A stretch of 64,000 nucleotides of DNA from Mesostigma viride (Eukaryota > Streptophyta > Mesostigmatophyceae > Mesostigmatales > Mesostigmataceae): contig RPFO01000003.1 of assembly GCA_009746045.1 (NCBI GenBank), positions 2,185,792 to 2,249,791 of the forward strand, written 5' to 3'. The stretch's first letter is position 1. Each line of letters opens with the position of its first letter. This document shows, in pieces, positions 43,028 to 55,500 of this stretch. Under the pieces are notes generated by a model. It was not told the origin of the DNA. It worked only from the letters and a program-made list of their open reading frames with translations, and did no database searches. The translations under genes were made by a program, and so were the position numbers.

Positions 43028-43598
43028 CCATGTGCGGCGTGGGCAACAACATCAAGTCTACAGTACAACCTTGGTACAACAACAACAACAACACAACAGC
43101 TGAACAATTCTCGGAAGCGTTCGGCAGCAGAAAGAAGGATCCAAGTCATCCAACCATGTTATTTGTACTTTGTATACCTACTCAGAAATAATCGCGTAAA
43201 ACCAATTTTATTTATCAACTTGAGCTCCGTTTCCACTGCAGCAGACAATCTTTTATTAGTCTCAAATCAAATGAACGCGATGTCGACCTCATGGCGGTGT
43301 GATTTTGACCGTGCTCTCTAGCACAACTTCTTGAATCGGAAAGTACGTGGCCTTAACTGTTCAGAATGGTTGAGTACCAACGCATTAATGTGATGCTGCC
43401 AACGCCCAACGGAAGTTAGGCTTCTGTCGCAAGCAATTCTTAGATCTTGACATGAACAGGTTATAAATTATAATCAGAGAGCCGGGGCTCTATGCACGTG
43501 CCTTGAATTATTTGTTCTTGCTTGAAGCTAGACAATGTTTTTAGCCAATTCATCCGGGTGTACCTCGAATTACACGGTAAGAGCGTGTTACTGACAGG
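43028..43598. other. Upstream region of the GAF gene
   Basis: No gene recognised. Presumed promoter and 5' UTR of the gene starting at 43599. Confidence 0.45.
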
Positions 43599-46500
43599 AT
43601 GTCTGGCAAAAAGAGTTTTGGCGTCAGCTCTCCCATAGCTGCTGCTGGCGATGGACTCTCAATCAAGGTGTCCCGCGCAGCAGCACCGGATGCCAAGCTT
43701 CCGAACATCAATAAAACGTCAAGCCAGCCAAAAGCCTCGGCCGCTTCATCGAATGCGTCGGTAGGTAGCCTCGGGCACGGTATTAATTACATCCTGCGTC
43801 TGTAAGCAACAAGGGGCGTAGCCTGTTGGAGGGCGTGCCAACTGCGAATTTGACGCAGGAACTTCGATTGACTATATGTTCGAAGTTTACTCGAGCAATA
43901 TTCACTGGGGAAGTCCCGGAGCTTGTTGCATTTTCTGGTTTTAGCGGTCTTTAGAATTAAGTCGCCTGGCAGCATCGCGGGGGCGAAAAGCGTTCACCAA
44001 CGAGATATGGGAACAATACGGTCTAATTACTTACGTGCGTCCAAGGCGCGCACGCACAGGCTCGCTGACGTCATTCACATAACCTCATTGGGTCATTTTT
44101 TCCTCTGCTCCCTCAGGATGCTCGAAGCGTCAAGGGTATCGACCGAAACCAGCTGGCGATGACCCTATCCAAGATGATGAACAAGAAGCGAGAACAAGAG
44201 GTCAGGGGACCCTTCGAATTCTGCATCCGGATTCTTTGTCTAGCATCTACTTTGGATTTTGTAACACCTACTTTGAGGTCGGGCTATGGAAGCCTGTCAG
44301 CTCTTCCATGCCCGCATGTGCAAATGTGCAGCATGGCATGCTGCCACCTGTCTGTTATTGCCTTTATCAGGCAAGGTCGTGGCAGACAGGTGGCAGTGCA
44401 ATGGTCAACAGTGCGGTGACTGTTCGTCTGGTTACAAGGCAGCCATGGTGGGAGGATGAGCGAGCGAGCATGGCAGCAGGGAACCTTGTTAGCTCACGAC
44501 TATTGTTGGACACCTGCCCGTGCATGCATCTGCTTTTGTACGTGTACACTTTACTATGTAAATATATTTACGTATATTTGCACAATTTTCTGCCTGCGTA
44601 GGTATTCACAGCAAATTGATAGTGTGAGCGGGTCACCGTGGCACTTGTACTAGATATGTGATGCGGGTGGCCCTTGATTAGGGCGAGCCTAGTATCCTGT
44701 CTACCTCAATCATGGCCATGACAGGCCAAGTCATCTACACGGCTGGGCCTGGAAGGGTCGGATGTCAGAGTTCTAAGAAAGTGGCGGTAGTAGCCCCCCC
44801 CTCAAGATCCTGGCACGTATCCCCCTCATGATCCACCAACTGATGCCCAGGGACATCATGCACGCCTATGGACCACGGTCACATCACCATCAGACGTGCC
44901 ATGGGCCAGGGGTGGTTTCCCGACTGCGACGTACGCGTGCAAGTTTGACCGCACGGGGATGGTTTTCCTAGTGCAGCAGTCGTTTCCGACACTTTCTGAA
45001 TTCGACCAGGCTTGGGATGATATTCCGTCTTCGATATCTGGGGGCTTTTGGAGACAGTTCACTTTCCGGCATCGCGAATACAGTACAGGTTTGGCGTGCA
45101 GGCCAATCGTACAGGTTTGGTGCGGTGGTGTCATGCTATATGCTGCGGTGGAGACAGGTCTGACTGTTTGATGGAGCAACAGTTTCGTGCCGCCCATGCC
45201 CTTCACATGAGCCATGCCACGTCCGATGTCACGGCAATGTTTGTCATCACATCTCTCCTTTCAATTCTTTTTGCTCGTTCGATTCTCATTATAGCGGTTC
45301 TTATTCTTCTTATCTTCTTCCTAGTCTTCCCACCCATAATTCACCGCTGTTCCTCCAGGGTTATTGAGTCTATTGTCAAGGTCGGTTGTTCTACGCCAAC
45401 AGTGGCACACTTTGCCAGTGGCACACTTTTATGGCAAACCCCAAAGCCAGCGTCCAGTTGAAGATAATTGCTCATAATCCGTTTCAAAATTTTTGGCCCA
45501 CTGCCAATGTAAAGTAGCCCCTTTCCCCGGTATAGTCGTGCTTGTCATATTAATTGGGCACTATTGGGTAATTGTACCCGTGTTGGCTCTTGCAGGATCA
45601 TTTGCAAAGAAAAGAATATCCCTAGAAGTGCAGGCACGTTACCCATTCACAGCGCTTTTGTGTTGGAATACGAATTTGCATTCTCTTAATTGGTGGGGCG
45701 TTAATATTTTTTCCTGCCTTCACCTTAGGCCCTATTGTGGAAGAGGCCCTATAAGTGATCAATTACCCTTAGAAAGGGGAAAAAATTTGCCCCAAACCCC
45801 AAATCGATAAAAAAAAATTACAAGACAATATTCTACAAAGCCTTCTTAAGTTCTGTCCCGTTAGTCAGCAAATTTCCTTTTGTTGATGAGGGGGGGGTTG
45901 ATGACCTAAGCCACAAGATGGGAATGGAATTGAAGTTGTTTTGAGATGGTGCGGGTTTGGTCTGATAGTGCCATAGGTTTAAGGGCATTTGGATTTGAGG
46001 AAATCAGTTTATGTAAGGTATTTTTTCCAAAGGTATTGTATTTTACGAGGGTATGTGGTTAAGGATTCGACCCTTTCACGAGCTAACCGCGGTGTCGGAA
46101 ACTTCTGGCATACCTTGCATGGGTCCCTCATCCCGCCTGGACCATGCTGTGTGCATGCCCCTAACTACACAACATACTCACCCTGCTAATTGACCCACCC
46201 TAACCATCCACTGACCCACCCACCAATCCACCCACTTGTATACCTATCTGCCTACCTACCCACCTCCTGACTGACCTAGATAAAAAATTTAAAAATTAAC
46301 CAACCAACCCACCAACCCATCCATCTTTCCAACCCACCCACCCACCGACCCACCCGCCCACCCACCCACCCACCCACCCACCCACCCACCCACCCACCCA
46401 CCCACCCACCCACCCACCCACCACCCCCACCACCCACCCACCCACCCCCACCCACCCACCCACCCACCCACCCACCCACCCACCCACCTGCCCGCCCGCC

Positions 46501-49500
46501 CACCTGCCAACCCCGCCCGCCCGCCCGCCCGCCCGCCACCCCCGCCCGCCCGCCCGCCCGCCCACCCACCCACCCACCCACCCACCCACCCACCCACCCA
46601 CCCACCCACCCACCCACCCACCCACCCACCCACCCACCCACCCACCCACCCACCCACCCACCCACCCACCCACCCACCCACCCACCCACCCACCCTACCT
46701 GCTGACCACAGGCTGCTAGTGTGGAGAACCGTACTGGTGTCAGCAGCGATGCGCAACGAGATAGCGGCGGTGGCGGCGACGCCGGCACCAACACCACCGC
46801 CAGCAATAGCGCCGCCGCCACTACCACCACAAGCGACCATTCCGCCAGTAATGACGCCACCAGCAGTAATGGCATCATCAAGGGCGGCACGGGAGGAGAC
46901 ACGGTTGCCAGCATCCCCTTGACGCAGTCCCCCGGGCAGTCAAGGCTCCACCCCCAGGACCCTGTGCATGCGAGTGCCCACCCCAGTGGTGGAACGTCCC
47001 ACCCCATCAATGGGGCCGATCCAGCCTCTGCATCTCCAGGGACTGCCAGCCCCTCAAATGGGCCCCCCGGTACCAAGCCCCTCCGCCGGAGCCGGGACAC
47101 CAGCCAGTCCTCATCCCAGGGCCAGCCCTCCGCCCAGAGTCAGCCCTCAGGTCACCCGAGCCGAGGGAGCGCGAGTGGGGGGCATGACAGCAGCCGGGTG
47201 GCCAATGCCCCGGGCCAGGGAGACAAGTCCAAGGAGGGGGTGGGGCGGGGTAGCCCCCCCAAAGAGGGGAATCCGGTGGGGGAAGACGAGGACTTGCGGT
47301 CCCAGTTGCAGACGTTGGAAATCAAAAGGCTCCACGTGGAACAGAAAAGGTCTCTGCTGCAGCAGGCACTCGCGGCGCAACGCGACGGCGCGGCGGCGCT
47401 CCTACCGGACGGCACGCCCAACCCCCTCATGCGGGAGGGGGAGCCCGTGAGTGACAAGCAGCGTGCGCACGCGGTGCGGGCCATGGAGCGAAAAGAGCTC
47501 CTGCTGGTGCAACAGGAGGCCCAGCTGAGGGACAAGATCACGGAGCTGGCCAATCGGATGCAAGCGTCGGGGCAAGGGTCCGCAGGCTCTGCTGCAGTGA
47601 TCGCTGCCGCGGCCGTGGGCGCCACCCCGGCGGTATCTGAGGGTCCCGCATCGCGCCGCAGGCTCTCGTCCACCCAGACAGCGCTCTCGTTACTGTCCAA
47701 GCACCGTAGTTTGCTGCACGTGCCGCTGGGGGGGCCGGGCGCGGACACCGCGGGCGAGGGAGGAGGAACCGCCCCATCTGATGGTGCTCAAGGCAAGGAC
47801 GTGTCATCTCCATCGTCATCACATAGGAAGGCTCGACGGGAGTCCTCCTCGAGACCCCGGCGCGAATCTACTTCGCAGCGTGAATCCCCCTCGCAGTCCG
47901 CAAACAAGGCAGGTGCCGCCGCGGCCGAGTCGCCCAGTGCACGTGCGGCTGCAAGAAGCGCCCGTTTGTCTGTCTCTGGCGGCCCCGAGGGTTCCAGCCC
48001 CGAGAAAGGGAAAGGGGCGGAAGCCGGAAATGCGGCTGCTGGGAACGCCCCCAAGGACAAGGAGCGACGCAGTCCCCAGAAGAAATCGGTGAGCGCGGTG
48101 ATAAGCGCCGCGTTAGTAGAGGCAGGGATGAGATCGCCAGGGGCCGAGGACGACCCAGGGTCCCCCTCGAGCCCCTCGGTGGAGGCGATCCTCGGCGTGG
48201 CAGGGGATGGTAGCGAGCTTACTCGTACAGCGGTCCAGCTGGCGCTGCTGTCCGAGTGGACAACGACGGGCAAGATGGCGTCCGAGCTGAGCAAAGTGGA
48301 GGACCGGCTTGCGAGACAGTTGCAGGCGCTGGAGCAAAAAGAGGCGTATCTGAGGCCGAGAGAGCAGAGTGACGCGGAGAATAGTAATCGTTTAGATGAT
48401 TTAATCACGGTCGGGAGCGTGGCACCTGTGGCGGACAAGCCGGGTGAGCATGCGGCGGGTCACCGGCATTCTCATTCTACTCGCTGGCACGGGCACCACC
48501 GGCGCAAGAGCGAGGTGGGGGGGGGGGAAGCCCCAGCATCCCCCACGCAGGGGGGGAACAGCTCCCGGGGCAACTCGGTCGCCCTGGGACAAGTGGGGGT
48601 CGAGCTCATCGACATAGTGCTGCAGCAGCGGCGCCAGGTGGCGCAGCGCAACTCGCCGGGGCCCAACACGGGGGGGGTCACCATCAAGTCGGAGGCTGAA
48701 GAGGCCGAAGAAGCGGCGCGCCAGCGGAAGAGCTTGACATCGGCGGGCGCAGTCCGGCCGGATGACCTGGCAGCGCTACGGCCCAAGAGTGGGCGCCCGA
48801 TGAGCGTTGCGGGCCGGCCGCGGAGTAGCGTAGGACCGGACGGGAGGCCCAGCGGCCCTGGCCAGGGTGGGGCGGGTCCGATGTCACCGGGAGGCGGCGG
48901 CGGGGGTGGCGGCGGGGGTGGCGGCGGGGGTGGCGGTGGGGGTGGGTTCGGGAGTGGGGGCGGACAGAATAGCGCGGGTCCATCCACGCCCCAGTCAACC
49001 GCTGGAGGGGGCTCGAGCCTGCTATCGCCCACGGGGACGGATTTGGTGGCGCGGCTCATGAGGGGGCACGTGCAGGCGACGGATTTCGTGGGCCTCTGGG
49101 AGGTGTGCACGCCGGTGAGTTCGTCGGTGCTTGTTATGGATTTTTTGTAGGTCTGAAACAGCAGCATGCCGGTGAGTGGCCTCGTATATTGATGGGGGGA
49201 GGGCCAATGCTGAGGGGTGGTGAGGAGCAGGGTGAAGGGTCTGTGAGCCGGTGAGTGGCAGATGGATGAAGGGTGCAAAGGCTGGTACATTAGCGTTAGT
49301 CATTGAAGTGTTATTTCTTGTTGTGAAAGAGAGCAGGCCAGTGAGGGGCGTAGTGGTGGAGGGTAGTGCTGAGGGACAGGAGGGATGGGGAGTGGAGGTA
49401 AGGCGGGGGAAGCCAAGAGAGCAGATGTGATGCGTGGGCGGGAGCACTTGACTGTGTCGGTGGGAATAGACATGAGGGTAAGTGCAGGAAGTGATGGGAC

Positions 49501-52500
49501 CCCATGAGTTGCTTTCTCTCTGTGCCTGTGCGCGCACACGCATGCTCATGCTACTTTGGCAGCTGCGGGCGCTCCGGCTCGTTGCTTGTTGCTTGCGCGC
49601 ACACCTACCTTGTTACTACCAGCGCTCGCACCTCCGTTCTTTTTCGCTAAGTAATACGACTCCTGCTCCCCCCATCATATCTACTGGCACTCATACGCCT
49701 TCCCTCCAATGTACACATGCTCCTGCCATGCCCCCGCACACTCCTGCCATGCCCCCCGCACACACCTGCCATGCCCCCGCACACACCTGCCATGCCCCCG
49801 CACACGCCTGCCATGCCCCCGCACACGCCTGCCATGCCCCCGCACACGCCTGCCATGCCCCCGCACACGCCTGCCATGCCCCCGCACACTCCTGCCATGG
49901 CCCCACACACCCTTGCCATGCCCCCGAACACTCCTGACCTGCCCCTGAACACTCCTGACCTGCCCCCGCAGGAATCGCGCGGCACCCACGCGCGAGGCCT
50001 CGTGCGTGAATGCCTGGCCGTGCTTGATGTCATCTTCGAGCAAGGCGCCGCGCTCATGAACATCTCCAACACATTTGCCGAGCTAAACATAGACCGCCTC
50101 ATCAACGACGCGGTCAACAAGGGGCTCGCCGCAGAGGAGGCGGGCGGAGAGGCCTCGACGGCAGCGGCCGGGGGCAAGGGGGGGGTGACAGCGGGTGCCA
50201 GCAGTGGGGGTCTGGAGGAGGAGGGGGCGGCGCTCAAGCCAGAAGGCTCGGAACGGAAGTTGCCGGGGGCTGGTGTGCTTCCCAGTGGGCTGGCAGACGT
50301 GAGGTGAGGATGGCATTTTTGAAAATGAATGTTGAGGAAGTGTGGGGGGGGGGGAATAAGAAGTTGGTCCCGACCATTCCAAGTGCTGTGTTTAGCTTGC
50401 AACGCTACAGGAATGGTTGGGTATATGTCCTGTGAGACAGGGAGGATAATTGTACACAAGAAAATACATAAATTACATGTACGAAAATGCGAGGGTGAAG
50501 GTAAAACTAAGAGGGTCAAGATGGCGTTAGTATGGAGACCACCTGATGTCCGCGAGGTTCGATTCCTATGCATATATTGTTTTGGCGCTGTGAAGGCTTG
50601 GGTGTCATTGACATGGCAGGGCTGCCATGTTGGGCGCTGGTCATCAAGTGAATTGAATGGGCCCTAGTGCAGGTTGTCCAGTAGAGGTTCAATATCAAGT
50701 TGGTTGGTCTCCTTGATTCCCATAAGTCCCTTCCGGTCATACCCCCTCTCTGGCCCCTTTCTGCCCCCTTTCTGCCCCCTTTCTGCCCCCTTTCTGCCCC
50801 CTTTCTGCCCCCTTTCTGCCCCCTTTCTGCCCCCTTTCTGCCCCCTTTCTGCCCCCTTTCTGCCCCCTTTCTGCCCCCTTTCTGCCCCCTTTCTGCCCCC
50901 TTTCTGCCCCCTTGCTCCTTTCTGCATGGATCCCACGTTTTTATGGGCAGCTAGTAAGGACCAGCATGGCAGAGGGCAATGGTGTCTCAGATGCATAAGA
51001 AGCAGCCATTGCCCGTTTATCCAGGAGTAACACTCAGCAGCTCCTGATATTCATTCTGGATTTAATTAGCGAACTTGATTAGCCATTCAATCTCGATTCA
51101 ATCACAAACTAAATTAGACATTGGTGTTCATGTTCCGGCAGCGTCTGCTGGGCTCTACCTGTACCGTAAACGCTGTCCCCATTGCACCTCCTATATCGTC
51201 CAGTCTTTGGCGGTGTGGTTGCGAGGCCTGGCATGTGGTAGCTGGCTGCCACAGTAGCAATCTAGTAGTATAGATGCAACTGATAAATGCTCCTAGTACT
51301 CCTAGCATGTCTGTCTGACGGGAACTCAAGGTGCATATCAATGTACTGGCTTTCGTCGCAACCGTGTTTCTGCTTTTGGCGGTTATGGAACCTTTTGTGC
51401 ACCGTTCTTGCAGTGGCGTGGAGAGCAGCCCGACCGCGTTTGGGACACGCTCCACCCTTAAGGTACCGAAACAAGGGAGTCTAAAGTGACGTGGGCCATA
51501 GAGACCGCTTTTCTTAGGTGATCCATACTCCACGATGCGCTCCATCCTCGGTACAGAGGAAGGGAGTTGTATATCGTGGGGCTATAGACAACACTACTAT
51601 TGTTCATATTCCACATCACTCTCTATTCTCAAGGTACAAAAGCTAAGGAGTTGTTACATCAAGGATATACAACATGTTCCTTAAGTAGTCCTCAACGCGC
51701 TCCATCCTGAGGGGAGCATATCAAGTAAGTAGAAAATAGCAAAATACGGTATTGCTGTAAATACACAACACGTGCTTCCCCCTGCCCTCTTCACTCTCTT
51801 TCCCCTCTAAAAGCTCTTTTAACGGTACCCAAGAGGCATGTGGTCAGGTGATTTCCCTCACTGCCAGCACTTGGCAACATATGGCATACCGGTCGTTGTA
51901 TGAGAAACTAAACCTCACTCGTAGTCGCTTGCCCATTCCTTCCTTCGCTGCATCTCCTGGCTTGCCCAGCTTGCCCTGCGTGATCTCTTTTCCCTTTCCT
52001 GTAACCTCCCGCTCCCTCTCCCTCCCCCTCCCCCTCCCCCTCTCCTTCTATTTTCCCTGCTCACACGCATACACATACAAATATATTGAAATTTGCATTC
52101 TTATGAAAAAATAAACCCCAGAAATCCGACGTGAACGAGCGTGCGGCCACCACGGACATGATCACCAAGACCCTCTCCCTCGTCGTCTCCCGCTCCCTCG
52201 AGGAGGTGGACACCGTGCGCTCTGCCGTGATGGAGCTCAGGCAGGAGCGTCGACACATGGAGCTGCGCTTCCAGGTGGCCATGGCCACGCTGCGCGCGGG
52301 GCTGGAGGTGGGTCATCTCAACTACCTTGGCCGTGCGTTCAAGCCAGGGAGTTAGGTTTGCTCGAGCACGGGACTTGGGACTGTTCAAGCAAGCGATTCT
52401 AGTGGGTGGGACGTGGGTTGATTGTAAATCAATGGTGGGCTGTCTGTGGGTCGAAGGTTGGTCATGGTTGCGTTGCGAAGCTTTTGAGCTGGGTAAGGTA

Positions 52501-55500
52501 TTACCTTTACAGCTAGAGGGCTGATCGTGGTTTGGAGGACGCATGGTGTGTGTCTCTGGGCCAACCTGAGGGCTAGAGGTGGTTTTGGTGCTGGGATGAG
52601 AGCTGAAGCGGGGCTGAAAGCGGTTCAGGAGGAGGGAGGGGCGGGTTGGCCAAAATGGTCTGGTGGATAGGTAACTGTGATCTATGCACTCGTAAGTTGT
52701 TGCTTGACTCATGCCCTCATAGTAGGCTTTACCGCTTCGCTCCCCTTGTGGAGAACTCAGACCTTTCTACGCTGTATGCCAGTGCCGGCTCTAGGAGGTG
52801 CTAGTTACGCTCTTCCGGACGTAGTTGCTGTCCCTTGTTGCCCCTTGCCTCCTCACCCCGCCAGCTCAAGGAGGCGGAACTTTCACGTGCCTTTCTCTCT
52901 TGTTCCTGCCTGTTTACTACCTTCTCTGTTGCCCCTCTTGCCCCTTGCCCCTTGCCCCTTGCCCCTTGCCCCTTGCCCCTTGCCCCTTGCCCCTTGCCCC
53001 TTGCCCCTTGCCCCTTGCCCCTTGCCCCTTGCCCCTTGCCCCTTGCCCCTTGCCCCTTGCCCCTTGCCCCTTGCCCCTTGCCCCTTGCCCCTTGCCCCTT
53101 GCCCCTTGCCCCTTGCCCCTTGCCCCTTGCCTCGTCACCCCCGCCAGCTCAAGGAGGTGGACCAGGCCGTGTCGGCCATCGTGGTGTCCACCCTGCGCTG
53201 CTCGCACTGCTTCCTGTTGCTGCTGGACCGGGGCACGAAGGCAGGTGGCATGTGTGCCCATGCATTACTAGCCTTATAGTGACCATACAGTGACATTAAG
53301 GCCGATGGCACTGAGACTGCGTGTGCCGGCTCTGCGCCCTTGACCCATGTATCATAACGCCCGCTACCAGGTGGTGCCCCCGACAAAGCATGGACATCAC
53401 ACCATGGTATTTGCTTGCGAACAATATTCGCGCCTTAAAAATCACGTTTCGAATGTGAATATACAATTATGACAGTTTCCTGCGGAATGAATTACTCGCG
53501 TTGTAGGTTGTTGAGCCAACTTATGCTCAGTTGGATGTAGTCCTTTCTGCAAGATGTAGCGAACACATATTCTGCCGTGGACATGAAGCATATGTATTGC
53601 TTCGTATCCATATCTCTTTATGTGCATTTGTTTACATGTCAGTCCGTAGACTTCCTGTCGTCGGTGGACATCAAGGTGCCGCTAAAGCTTATTTCTTATT
53701 CCGCTCAATTTGTTTCCGTGTGATCCTTTGCATGTACTGTGCTTGTTGCAGGACTTCCTCTCCGCGGTGGACATCAAGGTGCCGCTAAAGGCATCAGTGC
53801 CCGCGCTCGCACTGCTCACAGGGGAGACAGTGGTGGTGAAGGATGCCAGCAGCGACCGGCGGTTCTCTGCAGCTGATGCTAAGCGCGACGCGCGGCTGGG
53901 CATGACATCGCGTAACATCATCTCCGTATGCATGCAGCGGAATGTATGTGGGTGCTCGGTGGCAGGAAGATGGGGGTGGGGGTGGGGGTGACTGCAGAGA
54001 AACGTGCATGTGTGTATGCATGCAGAGAATCGTGGGAGAGGGTGCTTGAGGGAAGACGATTTTTTTTTTTTTTTTTTGGGGGGGGGGGAATGGATTGCCA
54101 CGACATCGTTGCGTGCAGGAAAGCGGGGATGAATATCTGTTCTTTGCGACAGGGAAGATGTGGAGGGGCCGCGGCGCTTAGGTGCATGGCAGGGACGCAT
54201 GCGGGGGTGTGTTCGCACGCTTGGTGCCGCAAGCCCTGTGCGCGCCAGAACGAGGGTGCGTGGCCGCTACGGGCGCACGCACGTGTGTGTGTGTGTGTGT
54301 GTGTCTGTGTTTATGTGTTTGTGTGTTTGTGTGTTTGTGTGTTTGTGTGTTTGTGTGTTTGTGTGTTTGTGTGCAAGTGTGTGCGTGTGTATGCCTGCGC
54401 CTGTGTGTGTGTGTGTGCGCGCGCGCGTGTGCGTCTGGTGCCGCAAGCCGTCGGTGCGCCAGACCGAGGGGTTGTATTCCCAGGCGCTGTTAGTCTTAAA
54501 GGCAAAGTTAGACTGCAAGTATGCACCCGCATGCCCTACACACACGTGGCGATGTGTTGATGAATCACACCAGAAGAGCTGGTACTGTAGCATGCGCATC
54601 GTGGATGAAGGTACTGTAGCATGCGCATCGTGGATGAAGGTACTGTAGCATGCGCATCGTGGATGAAGGTACTGTAGCATGCGCATCGTGGATGAAGGTA
54701 CTGTAGCATGCGCATCGTGGATGAAGGTAGTGTAGCATGCGCATCGTGGATGAAGGTACTGTAGCATGCGCATCGTGGATGAAGGTACTGTAGCATGCGC
54801 ATCGTGGATGAAGGTAGTGTAGCATGCGCATCGTGGATGAAGGTACTGTAGTATGCGCATCGTGGATGAAGGTAGTGTAGCATGCGCATCGTGGATGAAG
54901 GTAGTGTAGCATGCGCATCGTGGATGAAGGTACTGTAGCATGCGCATCGTGGATGAAGGTACTGTAGCATGCGCATCGTGGATGAAGGTAGTGTAGCATG
55001 CGCATCGTGGATGAAGGTACTGTAGCATGCGCATCGTGGATGAAGGTACTGTAGCATGCGCATCGTGGATGAAGGTACTGTAGCATGCGCATCGTGGATG
55101 AAGGTACTGTAGCATGCGCATCGTGGATGAAGGTACTGTAGCATGCGCATCGTGGATGAATCACCCAAGTCTAACTTAGGAACCGCGGGGATTCCTTTCG
55201 TTCTGTAGACCAGATGCGTAGATCTCCACCTATCTGCTGGCATCCATTACTGGTGCAAGCGCTTCCATCCGATCTCCTGTCGCCTTCCCAGCCAGGAGGC
55301 AACCGGGTAGTTTTAATGGAAAGTGGGGAAAATGTGCTACACTCTAGGGAATGTACCCTGTGGTGGGTGGGTTTGCTAATTCTGCCTGATGTGAGCTCCA
55401 TCGGCTGCTACGCTGGAGGTCTTGTGTGGGTGCTTTTCTTCATTGTGAAGCAGCAGAAAGTTTGCTCTGTTATTTGGCTAACTGCTCCTGCTTGCTTTGC

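Noticed and set aside
45048-45461. 137-codon ORF with a hydrophobic segment, possibly an organelle-derived membrane protein
   Set aside because: Lies in the putative intron 2 of the GAF gene; the hydrophobic run comes from CTT/ATT-rich sequence and matches no plastid or mitochondrial protein I know.
46276-47100. 274-codon minus ORF rich in Gly-Gly-Trp-Val
   Set aside because: Reading of the (CCCA)n array on the opposite strand of the GAF gene.
54590-55165. CRISPR-like array of 29-bp repeats
   Set aside because: Repeats are contiguous without spacers, no cas genes, and the setting is a eukaryotic intron.
54267-55243. 284- and 235-codon repeat ORFs on minus
   Set aside because: Because 29 is not a multiple of 3, three frames cycle through the minisatellite without stops; no unique protein part.
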